From: Eucalyptus grandis
Lineage: Eukaryota; Streptophyta; Magnoliopsida; Myrtales; Myrtaceae
Direction of reading: 5' to 3'
Assembly: GCF_016545825.1 (NCBI RefSeq)
Contig: NC_052619.1
Span: forward strand, 70,442,115 to 70,506,114
Length of the DNA: 64,000 nucleotides
In this document: piece after piece, positions 34,292 through 46,599 of the stretch
Layout of the letters: each line of letters opens with the position of its first letter
Position numbering within the stretch: the stretch's first letter is position 1
The notes under the pieces: generated by a model
The model's database searches: none
Told to the model about the DNA's origin: nothing
What the model saw: only the letters and a program-made list of their open reading frames with translations
Position numbers and translations under genes: made by a program

Positions 34292-37200
34292 ATGGGAAGT
34301 TCAGACGATAATCTCGAGATCAAACACAGGTTGTCATTGTCAAAGTGAGTTTCTTCTTCATTCAAATATCAGATTTGGTTTCATTAATCCATGGAGGAAC
34401 TACTTACAGGGAAAGCTTCATTTAAAAAGTTGAGGTCCCTGCAACCTGAATTTAAACAGTAACAAGCAACGCGATCTTAGTTTTTACATCTTGATCAAAT
34501 ACTTGAATTGGTAGTGCTCTGTAAATTCCTACATGATCTGCTCGCGATCGCTAAGTCAACATGAATTTCTATGCAGTCATAGAAAAAGCCTCCTCATAAC
34601 AGTTCTGCTTCTTTATACTTACGAAGCAGATCAATGTCATCTTCATAAAGAATGTGCATTGAAATGTATCCCAGATGAACACTGCTGCATAGCTTTGCAC
34701 GATGTATATATCAGTATGGCATCACCAAAAACCCGATCTCATGCTCAAGGATTTTCTTCCGTGAACTATTTAGTCAGACCAATTGATCAACAATCAAGAG
34801 AAGCAGCTGGTGCAGCAATTTGCTCCTCATCTGCAAAGAGTTCAGCTTTAGGATTAGAAAACAAATGCAGTCTTGAATAATCAGTAAAAATTCAGAACTT
34901 CTACAGGTTCATACTTCAAGGGACACAACTTGAAACGAGCACTTGTCTGCCGATTCACTTAGTATCCCTCGTGACGGTTGAGGGTTTTATTGTGTCCTCT
35001 GTTCTGACTAAAGATAGACTACTAACATTTGAATTTACTTTATGAATATCTTCCATTTTATGGTTGGTTTGCTACATCTATCGCTCATATTACGAATAAT
35101 TCTGTTAAGCTGCTTGGAATCATCGACGACTTTCATGTACTTTCTCATTTCTTTTGTTTGCTGACCCATTCGCCAATGTCCACTTGAATCAGTGAAGATA
35201 TACACAAGCGGAAACTGCAGCGGAGTAAACCCAAAGGAATCGGCAAATCTTTGCAGTTGCCCCTCCAATATAAGAGTGCAAACTGCAAGTTCTCTCTATT
35301 GAAATTCCTCCTTGCCGTTACTATATGTGGCACGTTGGCAACGATACTCTACCGTCCCGAAGTTTACAGCAGTGACAGTCTATCATCATCCACGATTCGG
35401 TAAGAAATATTTCAAAAAACATGCAGTGTTCACACATTGCTTGATGAACAAACACATGGACAAGCATCAATTTCTTATTCTTCCAGGCAGCAAGCATAAC
35501 TTTCTTTATTCTATTGCTCAGGCCAAGTTTTGTCAACAGATGGATATGGGGCGGATCAGACCCACGGTACATGGCGCTTTTGGACATAGATTGGGAGGAT
35601 ATAAGAGACGTAACAGACAGCCTAAATGGGAAAAATGACTATCATGGAATCGGCCTTTTAAACTTCAACGAAAGTGAAAACGGATATTGGAAGCTGCTTT
35701 TTCCGAGGGCAAAGCACATTGTTCTGCCCTTGGAATATGCTGCCAAAAACGTCACTTGGGATTCATTATATCCGGAGTGGATCGACGAGGAAGAAGAAAC
35801 TGATGTACCCGTTTGCCCGAACCTACCGCGCATCAAACCACCGGCTGTGCGGCTTGACCTTATCGCCGTGAAACTTCCATGCAGGAACGAGGGCAATTGG
35901 TCGAGAGATGTGGCGAGGCTCCACTTGCAGCTCACAGCAGCGCGGGTCGCGTCAGCAGCCAAAGGGAGCTATCCAGTGCACGTCCTCTTCGTGTCCAAGT
36001 GCTTTCCGATACCCAACTTGTTCACCTGCAAAGAGCTTGTCCAGAAGATAGGCAACGTTTGGCTTTACAGGCCAAATCTGAGTGTCCTGAGAGAGAAGTT
36101 GCAGCTCCCTGTTGGGTCATGTGAACTTGCTCTTCCTCTCAATGTCAGAGGTCAGTTCTATAACAAGCTCTCTCTCTCTCTCTCTCCCTCTCTCTCTCTC
36201 TCGCGCGAGCGTGCGCCACCATCTTATATGCTATCCCATATGTGATGTCACAAATCCGGTTTGTCGCAAACAGAACGGGTTTACACTGGAGATGCACGCC
36301 GAGAAGCTTATGCGACCATCCTTCACTCTGCTGATGTATACGTCTGTGGGGCAATAGCTGCTGCTCAAAGCATACGAATGGCCGGTTCGACTCGTGACCT
36401 CGTAATACTCGTGGACGATTCGATCAGCAACTACCACAGGAGCGGTCTGGAGGCAGCCGGTTGGAAGATCCGCACAATACAGCGGATCAGGAACCCAAAG
36501 GCCGAGAAAGACGCCTACAACGAGTGGAACTACAGCAAGTTCCGGTTGTGGCAGCTGACCGACTATGACAAGATCATATTCATCGACGCCGACTTGCTCA
36601 TCCTCCGAAACATCGATTTCCTCTTCGCCATGCCTGAAATATCGGCCACTGGGAACAATGCCACGCTATTCAACTCCGGTGTCATGGTGATTGAGCCATC
36701 GAATTGCACGTTCAACCTTCTGATGAAGCACATCAATGAGATAGAGTCCTACAATGGCGGCGACCAAGGGTACCTGAACGAGATCTTCACGTGGTGGCAC
36801 CGGATCCCTAGACACATGAACTTCTTGAAGCACTTCTGGATCGGTGACGAGGAAGAGAAGAAGCAAATGAAGACTCGGCTCTTCGGGGCGGACCCCCCGA
36901 TCCTCTACGTGCTTCACTATCTAGGAGTGAAGCCGTGGCTTTGCTTCCGGGACTACGACTGCAACTGGAACGTCGACTTCTTCCAGGAGTTTGCCAGTAA
37001 CGTCGCGCACGAGCGGTGGTGGAGAGTGCATGACGCGATGCCAGAGGTCCTGAAGCAGTTCTGCATGTTGGGTTCGAAGCAGAAGGCGCAGCTGGAATGG
37101 GATCGGAGAGAGGCCGAGAAGGCCAACTACGCGGACGGGCATTGGAAGATCAAGGTCAAGGATGCGCGGCTAGGCAAGTGCATCGACAATTTGTGCAACT

Positions 37201-37304
37201 GGAAGAGCATGTTGCGACATTGGGGCGAGATGAACTGGACCGACGACCAGTTCCTCCCGCCCTCGCCTCCGGCGATCTCTACGGCATCTCTCTCCCAGCA
37301 ATGA
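34292..37304 (+). CDS. GUX: Xylan alpha-glucuronosyltransferase GUX (GT8)
   Basis: Golgi enzyme adding glucuronic acid from UDP-GlcA to the xylan backbone. Four exons: 34292-34344, 35193-35399, 35522-36150, 36274-37304 (stop TGA), 639 residues (GUX1 is about 660). Type II topology: a basic cytosolic tail, one membrane anchor (residues ~51-71, FSLLKFLLAVTICGTLATIL), then lumen. A stem region with RWIWGGSDPRY, NVTWDSLYPEWIDEE and GNWSRDVARLHLQL precedes the GT8 domain (from ~297, REAYATILHSADVYVCGAI). This carries the DXD metal site FIDADLLIL (D401, D403), NSGVMVIEP, NGGDQGYLNE and HYLGVKPWLC. The C-terminus keeps NYADGHWKIKVKD and CNWKSMLRHWG. It is close to GUX1/GUX3; I cannot choose. The first two exons are inferred from phase (34344 ends in phase 2, 35193 supplies one base) and are less certain. 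Intron 3 holds a CT microsatellite. Confidence 0.92.
36168..36202 (+). repeat. CT microsatellite in GUX intron 3
   Basis: An interrupted (CT)n tract 18 nt after the exon 3 donor, followed by CGCGCGAGCGTGCG. Confidence 0.85.
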
Positions 37305-37727
37305 GTACAGAGGATGCTTCTGTTTATCTTTGTCATGCCGAGCTATAATTTCTTCACACAGAACGTAGATGAGAGACTGATCTTCCGGCGATCGGTTCGG
37401 TTTTTTTTCTTTTCCTGCCTCTTCCTATCGCATAAGGCGTCTGATAGAGACCCTCCTTGATGCTTCGAAATTGGATTCGACTGGAAATAACAACTGGAGA
37501 AATGAACGAACTTTGGTTAGAAGAATCAAGAATGCTGTTCCTCTACTGTACTCTTGTCTCGCAATGCTACAAGAATCAAGCACCACTCTCAAATCACTTT
37601 CTAGATCTGAAAAATCAAGACAGTTTCTTTGTACTCTGTAGCTGAAATTAACGTCGCTCAGCATCATATACCACACGAGAAATATGAGGACATCTGTACG
37701 GATCTAGAGCAGTGCTTTTATGTTATA

Positions 37728-37733
37728 AATAAA
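37728..37733 (+). terminator. Candidate GUX poly-A signal
   Basis: AATAAA 424 nt after the GUX stop and 25 nt before tRNA-Cys. Confidence 0.35.
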
Positions 37734-37757
37734 TGGTATCAAGGAACAGGCAACAAA

Positions 37758-37829
37758 GGGTCCATAGCTCAGTGGTAGAGCATTTGACTGCAGATCAAGA
37801 GGTCACCGGTTCGAACCCGGTTGGGCCCT
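37758..37829 (+). tRNA. tRNA-Cys (GCA)
   Basis: Cloverleaf of 72 nt. Acceptor GGGTCCA pairs with TGGGCCC. The A box is TAGCTCAGTGG. Anticodon stem TTGAC/ATCAA encloses loop CTGCAGA, read here as anticodon GCA. The T arm CCGGTTCGAACCCGG contains the B box GGTTCGAACCC. It has no intron and no encoded CCA, as expected for a nuclear gene. A TTTT at 37840-37843 is the pol III stop. It lies about 450 bp past the GUX stop codon on the same strand. Confidence 0.95.
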
Positions 37830-37908
37830 TAGATATTCCCTTTTAGTTTCTTTCACTTTTTTCTTTTTTTTTTCCTTTTTGTTTGCCTCTCTGGATTATA
37901 CTAAACTT

Positions 37909-38067
37909 GTGCCCAATTAAAACTTAGTTTATCGTGTTCGCATCGCATAATCTTAATGTAACATAGGAGGAAAAGGAATCTTTCATGTGTGCCCAATTAA
38001 AACTTAGTTCATCGTGCTCACGTCGCATAATCTTAATGTAACATAGGAGGAAAAGGAATCTTTCATT
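37909..38067. repeat. Tandem duplication, two 80-bp units
   Basis: GTGCCCAATTAAAACTTAGTT starts both units, shortened here: the units begin at 37909 and 37989. The second differs by a few bases (GTTTATCGTGTTCG/GTTCATCGTGCTCA). It lies between tRNA-Cys and the 3' end of the first PME. Confidence 0.9.
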
Positions 38068-38407
38068 TTCTTCGGACGAGAATTTACTATAAAAGGAGTT
38101 CTCACGGGTTACGCTCTGTAAACCGTGAGAATAGGCCATGAGGAAGTAATTATTCTCGAATCCTCTTTGCATGAACTTTACCCTACATTTAACAAGCAAA
38201 ATTAGCTCATATGTGTAGAATTCCTTAAACTGCAGAGATAACGTTATCGTTTTCATGTCTTCATGCACAGAAGATGGCATTTAATGTTACATCCCGCTCC
38301 TATAGTTGCAATACAAACTCCTTCAAGCTCATGCCAAGGTTTCTTCCTAGATCTTCCACAAGCACAACAACCATGTCCGATCCATCTTCCCCGACGTCAA
38401 TTTTGAT

Positions 38408-40655
38408 TCACAGCTGAGAAGGGGTCGATGAAGGAATCCACCCGTTGCCCTGGATGAAGTTCTGCACGGAGTACTCGTTCAAGTGGTTCGCCGGGATGCG
38501 GCTGCTCCACGAAACTCTCCCCGACGTGTCCGCCCCGGGTCCTGAGTTCCCAAACTCTCCGTAATAAAGCGTTTTGAGTGCAAAACCCTCCCTGAATTGC
38601 ATCCATCCCTCCCGGCTTATGAGCTCTTCCATGCGACAACCTATGAACACCGTCCTGGAGTACTCCTTCCACGGCCTGCCCAAGAAGTTCCTGTGCACTT
38701 TAGGATTGCTGCGGTACAGCTCCATGTACCTCTCCGTGCCGTTAATCAAGCAATTGTGGAGAATGAGGCCCGTCGACTGGGCCGGGTCCGTCCTCCCTTG
38801 GGCCGTGACTGCGTTGTTCTCGCCCTTCTCGGGGGTGACTTGCCGGGGCCGCACCAGGATCGTGCAGTCCTGGAACACCGCGGCGGCATTCCCAAATATG
38901 AAGTCCACGTTCCCTTCGATGTGGCAGGACTTGTAGAACTGGCGGAGAGAGTGGGCGTAGAGAGTGTCTTGATTGCCCAAGAACTCGCAGTCTTCAACGA
39001 CGGACAGGTCGCTGTCCGACATGAAGGCCACAGCCTGGTGGACATCTGGACCGGCTGTGTTCTGGAACGTGATTCCAAGGGCCATGAACCCATCCCCGAA
39101 CACACCTGCGCATTTGTCGATCAAACATCATGCCATAAATTTTTGCCATTAACCCGAGTCCGCTTCTCTCTATAATAATAGCTCAGATGTGCTGCGAAGA
39201 TCAATTTTTCCTCAAAACAGAATCACATCAATGAGTAACAATAGCATTTGATGATCTAAGCAGATCATCATATAACCCTAATTTCACCATGCAGGTGAAA
39301 GCAACGGCAGCAAACACATCCACAACCACAAGTTTCAAAAGAAAAGCAGTGAAAAGTGCAGTGCAAGGCCTATAAAGTCAAATGGGTCCAAAGTGAAAAG
39401 TCACTGCAGCAGAGACAAGTCTCAAAAGCAAAACTCACTTTAGCAAGTAACAATGATTCACCGCCACATTATTTAATTGCTTTGCTGCAATCCATTTGTA
39501 ATTCATTGCACCACCACTTTTTAACCCTTTTTTTTTTTTTTACTGTTTTGCCACGCAAACCTATCTTCCTCAGATCCTTCCAGCAACGTCAGTGTATGAT
39601 AATGACAGAAAGAGCAAGCCGACAAGATTAAAAGCCTCGGCAAAACCAAGGACGTCAAAAGAAAAGAAAGCGAAAAGCGTACCAACAGTAGCCGTATTGT
39701 AGGTGAACACTCCAGGCATCGCCGCGCTAAGGGACCCCGTAATTACCGTCCTGCCGGCGCCGTCGCCGACGAACACCACGTTCTTCTTCTCCAGCGGAAC
39801 CCTCACGATCTCCTCGTACACCCCTGCCTTGATGTGGATCACGAACCTCTTCCCCCTCGCGGCGTTGTTCGGCGCCGCGTTCACGGCGTCCTGCACCGTC
39901 CGGTGGCACCCCCGGCCGGCGGCCTTGCACACCGTCGCGTCCGCCGCCAGCCCCCGCGGGACCCCGCCGGGGGACCCCGAGAGGGGGCCTCGGCCGGGGC
40001 CGTGTTCCCAGAAGCCGTTCCGCTCGGTGGCGGGCGGGGTCCAGGAGTCCATCTTGGCGCCGCGGACGTCGTACGCGACGATCATGCTCAGGGCGTTGCT
40101 GGTGAGCGACATGAGGGTGTTCAGGTACGCCATCGTGCGGTCCACCGCCGCCGTCTCGTTCGCGTAGCTCAGCTCCGACCAGCAGTTGTACTGGTACTCC
40201 AGGGCCGCGCTCATGTACGCGCGGGCGTCCTTGACCCCGCCGCGGGGCAGCGCCGACGCCGTCGAGCTCATCCGGTAGTGGGACAGGGGGAGGAGCTGGA
40301 GGCAGTTCTTGGAGTGGACGGTGAGGTTGAGGCTGCGGTGGCCGGAGGAGGGGGCGAGGAGGGACTTGACCATGGACTGGGCGGTGTTGAGGCCGTCGGA
40401 GGAGACGGCGACGGCGGCGAGGATGGCGGAGAGGGACTGGGAGGAGTACTTGGTGAGGGGGGGCTTGGAGCGGGAGAGGGTGGAGACGCAGAGGTCCTGG
40501 AACCGGGTGGCCCGGCAGGCCCGTGTGACCTGGGGCGGGACGACGGAGAGGGAGGGGTGCGATGGGTCTGTGAAGTGCGGGCGGTGGCCGGCGGCGGCGG
40601 CGGAGGTGGCGGCGGAGAGAGACAGGAGGAGGAGGAGGTGGACGAGGGCCGCCAT
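38408..40655 (-). CDS. PME51-like: Pectin methylesterase with PMEI pro-domain (PME51-like)
   Basis: Secreted wall enzyme that removes methyl esters from homogalacturonan, leaving free carboxyls and methanol. Two exons: 40655-39683 and 39105-38408 (stop TGA), 556 residues, with a 577-bp phase-1 intron inside TATV|GVFGDG. Signal peptide at residues 1-22 ([20 protein letters not shown]). The inhibitor-like PMEI pro-domain covers ~42-195 with its four cysteines C47, C56, C118 and C158. The catalytic beta-helix covers ~240-545: Q348 (HQAVAF), Q370/D371 (GNQDTLY), D392 (VDFIFG) and R468/W470 (LGRPW) are all present. I see no RRLL-type cleavage motif between pro-region and enzyme. It shares intron position and design with the gene at 53918-56020, a tandem relative. 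Start chosen because it gives the signal peptide directly. Confidence 0.95.
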
Positions 40656-41660
40656 GGAGGAGAGCTGAGAGGATGGAGATGGAGGAGGCGGAGGATCGGT
40701 AACAAGTGCGGACAGTGTCGATTATTGCGTAGACATCGAGTGCAGTGAACTCCGACAACTGTTTTCCAAAACAAAAAAGGAAAAAAGTTGTTCTTTTTGA
40801 AATCTGTCCACTCAATCAATTTCCAAAAATACTTACAAAAGCATAGTATATAAAAATAATTTATTTTCACGACAGCAATTGTACGTAAAATTATGAGACT
40901 CTTGATGGAAATTCGAGACGGCAAATGTTTTTCTTTGTTAATTACTTCACGGGTATTTTTACGGCGCACACGTTAACGAAATGCTTTTTCGACTTGTGGT
41001 GCTCATTATGCTTTGCTGGTTTCACAGGCTACGCCAAGAACATTCATTTCGTGGTTAAGAATTATGATGAGAATTTAGGAATTGAGGAGTCTAATCCAAG
41101 GAATGATGAATGATGATCATTATGGAGATGGCCGATCCATGAGATCGACCAATGTCGTCGTACCAAAGCCCAGACCGCAAAGCATTTCCGCTTTTTACGA
41201 GAGGTGTGTGTGGCATTAATGGTTTTGTGTTGGGCCGTTGTGGTCATTATGGAGCGGGAATGCGTTACCTCGGATTCCGGCAAGCTCATCCCGTGAATGT
41301 TGACCATAGATCAAGACTTGAGATTAGGCAAGGAAACTTCGTACCAATAAAAGAACGGATGAGTATCGATCTAGGATAGACCTGGAGCTGGACCAGACCT
41401 AGACTCAAGTTGGTTCTGTTTTGATTTTCGATTGTTCTTGATCTAGTTCCCGGTTCTAGATACAAAGCCAAACTGAGCCAAGGAAGCGGACTGAACTAGA
41501 GAACCATATGAAAAAACTTTAATTCTCTTCTTTTAGTTTTACCTTCCAAATTGTGTGTTGTTGTTGCCACCTCTGCCTCTTGAAAATAAGATGATGTTTT
41601 ATTTAAGTTTGTTCTCTCAAGGAAATTTAAAAAAAAAAAAAAAATGAAACAAAGAAAAGA
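40656..41660. other. Upstream region of the first PME
   Basis: Holds the promoter of the minus-strand PME. No gene recognised; a possible dispersed repeat with CTAGTTC/GGTTCTAG words lies at 41370-41500. Confidence 0.4.
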
Positions 41661-41661
41661 A

Positions 41662-42168
41662 GGGTTAATACCCTAAAAAATCATAAATTGGTACATCTGT
41701 GACAAATTTACCAAAAATTAATTTTTTTACCACCAAGAACCCAAAACTGGTACACCTTTGATAAATTTATTATAAACTAGCATAGTTGTAACAAATTTAC
41801 CCTCTATTAGTTTCCGTTAAATTTTACTGTCAAATTACTGAGTAGAATGACATGTGACATTTAACCGGTATATTAGTTTAAGATTTTATTCTTCGTTTGT
41901 TATAGTTATATAATTTTTGTAATTTTTCATGATATTAATATTTAATTGAGGGTATATATGTCACAAATGTACTAATTTTAGGTTTTTGGCGGTCGAATAA
42001 ATTGGTTTGGGATAAATTTATTACAAATGTATCACTTTGGATTTTTTATGATCAGTTGAGGCAAATTTGTTACAGGTGTACAAGTTTGGGATTTTTGTGA
42101 TAAAAAAAATTAGTTTGGAGTAAATTTGTCACAATGTACTAGTTTGAGGTTTTTCATAGTATTAATCC
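41662..42168. mobile_element. Fold-back MITE, GGRTTAATAC ends
   Basis: The left end begins GGGTTAATACCCTAAAAAATC; the inverted right end begins GGATTAATACTATGAAAAACC. Arms stay similar through TGACAAATTTAC. A motif around TTTGTTACAAATGTA-like text repeats inside. A-rich flanks hide the exact target duplication. No coding capacity. Confidence 0.65.
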
Positions 42169-43450
42169 AAAAAAGAAAAAGGAATTGGTTAGTTCCTAAA
42201 TAGACCTTGAAACCAAACTAGACTGAAATTTTTGAGGTTTACAAGATAGGTTTCAAAGTTTCATAAACTGGGAATTGGTTTTGATAAGGTAAGTTATATA
42301 GGTCTAGAAACTATCCACCATAGAACCACTTACCCCTAAGTGATAGAGCCATTTCCCCCAATTAAAAGACAACCTAAGTTGTCTTGGGCATTTGGCGGAA
42401 CAAAGGCGGGCCGGGCCGAGACTAGGTGAGGTATGGCAATGATCAAGAACGTGTATCCCTTAGCTTGCAAGTCCGATCTCGCAAAATAACCCACCTTGCT
42501 TGAGAAAGAGAATTATACTTACTGGTTATCATCACCTAAACGATGAAAACGTGCAAAGGTATCATGAAAACCAATGCAAACACAAAAGCCATGATAGTTA
42601 TCACATTACAAATTCATTTAGGCATTACGATTCTTATCCATTCACAATACGTTGTTTTATGTCGATCCCTTTTACTGTCGAAATTTGTAAAAACTATTGC
42701 TCTTAAAATCAAGATTTTTTTTTTCAAAGGCTTTTTATGAAATTTTCCCTTGAGTTTTTCAAAAGTATGAATTATCTTCACATGATGCCAAAAATGATTC
42801 GAAAATATGAATACGACACATCCTGATGTTACAAGTACGTGTTTTGTTGACAAGTGCCTTTAGGACATTAGTTCATGTTAACAAAAATAGGAATACCGTT
42901 GTCAATATTTTGTTTCTTTTGTTTAGCTGTAGCATCTCAAGGGAGCTTTAGCGACATCCACTTATTCCAATTTTTCTACTATTTCTGAATGATGCATATA
43001 ATTTTCATTTGTCAAAAAAAAAAAAAAAAGAAGAGAGAGAGAGAATGTGGCATCAGGGCCGTGAGAAGAGGGGCTCGAGAATTTCATACTCTCTTTGATT
43101 AATCCAAAGAATTTTCGAAGTCCTTTTTGACTAAATCATAATCCCTTTTGATAAATTTCTGAGAAAATCATAATTATATTTAATCTATGTCCCATCAACT
43201 GATGGAACCATGAAATTAGCGAAAGGCGCTGGTCACATCCAGCGCATTACCCGCCACAAGGTGGTAGAGACGGCGAGCGATTAGCTACACGTCGCTGCAC
43301 GTCCGTACGCACTGCACAGCCTCCTTCAAGAGATTTTTTGAACCTCATATGTTTCGTCAGGCATAAATGCTGACTTTATGGATATGTCCCGCATTTAAAT
43401 ATTATACAGGAAATAAGGAAATGGCCACTCAAATACAAAATTATTTAAAT
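42169..43450. other. Intergenic, no gene
   Basis: AT-rich; a possible GGTTC-word repeat at 42180-42330 and an A-run followed by GAGAGA at 43014-43043. No recognisable product. Confidence 0.4.
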
Positions 43451-43714
43451 GATAAATACCACAAAAACCTCCGAACGATGACACAATTAATCCGAATCTT
43501 TTTTTTTTTTTCATAAAACTCTAAAGATAAATATACCTTGTTGGAACTGAACAAGAGGAAATATATATTATATTTGTATAAATTTGGGGTTTAATCACAA
43601 AAAAAGTTAAGGGTATTATTATAGTGAGTAAGTTTAAAATTTTTGGTGATATAAAAAAATTCGAGATATTTATTTTATAGTGAGCATAGTTTAGGGTTTT
43701 TAACGGTATTTATC
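43451..43714. mobile_element. Small fold-back MITE, GATAAATACC ends
   Basis: 264 bp. The left end is GATAAATACCACAAAAACC; the inverted right end is GATAAATACCGTTAAAAACCC. AT-rich with no coding capacity. Confidence 0.55.
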
Positions 43715-44470
43715 TTATCATAATTAGTCACTAGAGACAAGAAATTTGAGTAATTACGTGACGAGTTAGATTTTCTATATTTTTCAAAGAAGTTATTCAG
43801 AGAAAAAACATTTCTGATACATATCTACTTACATAATTGCTTTACGACAAGCTTTCCTTTTGATATCCCAGGACATGTTCACGATAAATTGAACAAAAAC
43901 GGACAAATGAGAAAGATTATTAGGTGCTTTCGAGAGCATTTAGTCAACTATACACTCAATCAATCACGAAATATCGAGCATCATCTATCTATTTTTGTCG
44001 AAGGAAAAAGGTATGGTCCCACGGTGCTGCCAAAGGTCAAAAAAGTAGTGGGGGAGGTAGTTAAATTTAGGGGGTGCCCTGACTAAAATCTCTATCTACT
44101 ACTACTATGGTAAGCCTATGTCAAAGCAATTTAATGAGCATCACCAGCTCTTTCGAAGTGGTTGGGATTGAGAACCGAAAGCGGGGTCAGGTTCCAATTT
44201 CGTTTCTGCCTATTACCAACTCGCATGTGCCCGTTGAATTGCTACGGATTGCGAGAAGATTTTAATGTAATTAATTTATTTAGAGTGGAGGCTTGCTTTT
44301 AGATATAGATACGAACATCTAAATGAGTGAGTAATGAAAAAGTGTCAAACCAGAAGATGGTAGGAGTTGGTTTTACACCCTTTGAGATTATTCTAACTGC
44401 TACGGGAAGGGCCTTGTGCAGTTCCTTTCTGAAGCCTATCTGACCAAGATAAATTCTCCCTAATTATAAG
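43715..44470. other. Intergenic, no gene
   Basis: No recognisable protein or RNA. Confidence 0.4.
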
Positions 44471-44622
44471 AAGTTTTGGGAAAAAAAAATACAGAAAATC
44501 TCAAATTATACCCATCAAGAAACATTTACCTAAATCTTTGTTTTTTTTTTTTTTTTTTTTTTTTTTGTGTGTGACATTTTTTTTTTTTTTTGGTCGAAAG
44601 AGAACTTATATTATATTAGAGA

Positions 44623-45560
44623 TTAATACAAGCGGAAGCACCAAGAAAGAACATTAAGAAAGGAAGGCGGAGGAAAGAAAAGCCGGTTTGTCGATGGGCC
44701 TTGATCCCGATGGGCTTTTGCAGCCCAATTAGCCGCTAGGTTTGCCGTTCGTGGAATATGTCGAAGCGAAAGGTGAGGGCATTGCTGAAGAAGATCTTCC
44801 AGAATCGCGAACGGATGACTCTCCTTCCATGGCGGCATTTGTTTGTTTGGTCCGAACGATCTCCACCATTGCAAGCAATCGATTCAATCACAAGTGGTGA
44901 AGATGGAGACCTTCGGATGATCCGTTGAAGAGCGAGACATAAGAGTGTAGATCTCGGCTTGGAATGGCGGCGAGCGAGCCGGATCGGGTAAGCACATCCG
45001 TCAAAATTTCCTCTTTTGTCTCGTAAACGCAAGCTATGGATCCTTGCTCGGATGCGGGCGAAAAGCCCCATCAATATTGCATTTGATAAAGCCTTGGGGG
45101 GTCCATCCGTGCCCTAGACTCGATCTGACCCTTTTGAATCTTCTTTGGCGAGGGTTGGATGACCTTGAAGATAATGCGTTGGGAGAGGGCTTCATTGACG
45201 ACAAGAAGAGAATCCAACGGAGAGTGGCGAAAGACGGCGTTGTTTCGATGTTTCCAAATTTCCCACAGGAGATGAGCAATCACTTGAAATCCAGAGACTC
45301 TCGAGGGTTAGAAATATAGTCTACAAGCCAAGCATCAAGTCTGCGACCGAGGTAGGACATATACGACTCTGATATCTTCATGGTTCCATATGTCGTGAGT
45401 CCAAGGGCAAAAGAAAAACAGATGCTCTATTGTTTCTGGTATAGAGTTATGGCAGAGGGTACAAAAGGGGTGCTGAATGATATGTCGCTGGTAAAGGTTC
45501 TGTTTTGTGGCTAATGCGTTTTTACAAGCTAACCATAGAAAAGCTTTAAGCTTGGGCACT
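44623..45560 (-). pseudogene. LINE C-terminal zf-RVT and RNase H, broken
   Basis: A zf-RVT segment (CTLCHNSIPETIEHLFFFC) at ~45400-45480 is followed by a WEIWKHRN block and an RNase H-like end with LRHIPRTANLAANWAAK. RNase H behind RT is typical of plant LINEs. Three frames are used. Confidence 0.8.
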
Positions 45561-46599
45561 GTCTCGCATATTCCAAATTTTTTTCCATAACATAGGCGGG
45601 TTAGTATAAGAGGATGATGGGGTTTTAATTATGTGCCGAGATTGTGCGAGAGAGATAATGATGACAACTCTTCACCGAGTAGGTACCGAAGATGTCTCTG
45701 TCCAAACCAGGTGATCGTGGTGAAGAAAAGGATTGATAGGAGTGTTGAGAATGGCTTTACTAACCGGTGATCGAAGAATGAAGTAACCGAGGAAGACTTC
45801 CATTGTAACGTTGAGAATCAATGAGATCGGCAACAAGTGCTTGGTTCGCCCTCAGCGGGTAAGCCTCCTATCTCGACCTTGAGGTAACCAATGATCTGTT
45901 CTAATATGAATGCGACCCATCTCCGACTAACCATCGTAATTTAGGAGTAATAACCTCTCCGCCTTTCACTAAACTCGCCACCCCCAAGAAGGCCGATGTC
46001 CTAAAGTAGCAATTTGGAAAGAGGAGTATCGAAAATATAAACCTTTAAAGAGCCGACTCCAAATAGCTTGAGGTTGTTGAAAAGTCTCAGGGCTTGCTTT
46101 CCAAGCATAGATTTGTTAAAGTTAATTAAATCACGAAAACCCATCCCCCGAAGCTTTGGACAGCTTTAATTCGGACCAGTTTTCCAGTGAATGCCCGTAT
46201 TATCGTTATGCTTACTCCACCAAAAAGCTGAGATCTTCTTTTCTATTAATCTGCAGAGAGACAACGGAAGCTTGAAGATGGACATGGCATATTGCGGTAA
46301 GGCCTCGTATCACCGATTTGAGTAAGATTTCCTTGCCACTTTTCGATAAAAATTGTTCTCGCCAACCGCTAATCTAGCATTTACTCTTGCTGAGAATCAG
46401 AGAACATTTCTTCTTGGATCGGCCCCAATCCGAAGGAATGCCCAGGTATTTTCCATACTTAGTGAGAATAGGTACCCCGAGTTCTTGTGCTATGTTCATT
46501 TGTAGAGAGTTAGGACAATATTTACTAAAGAACACACCAGATTTATTCCGATTTATGAGCTGGCGCTGTGGTGAAGCAATATTGGTTTAGGAGGTTAGC

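Noticed and set aside
39834..40748. 304-codon plus-strand open frame, and 362-codon minus frame at 39727-40815
   Set aside because: GC-rich shadows of exon 1 of the first PME; composition is Arg/Gly/Pro-rich with no domain.
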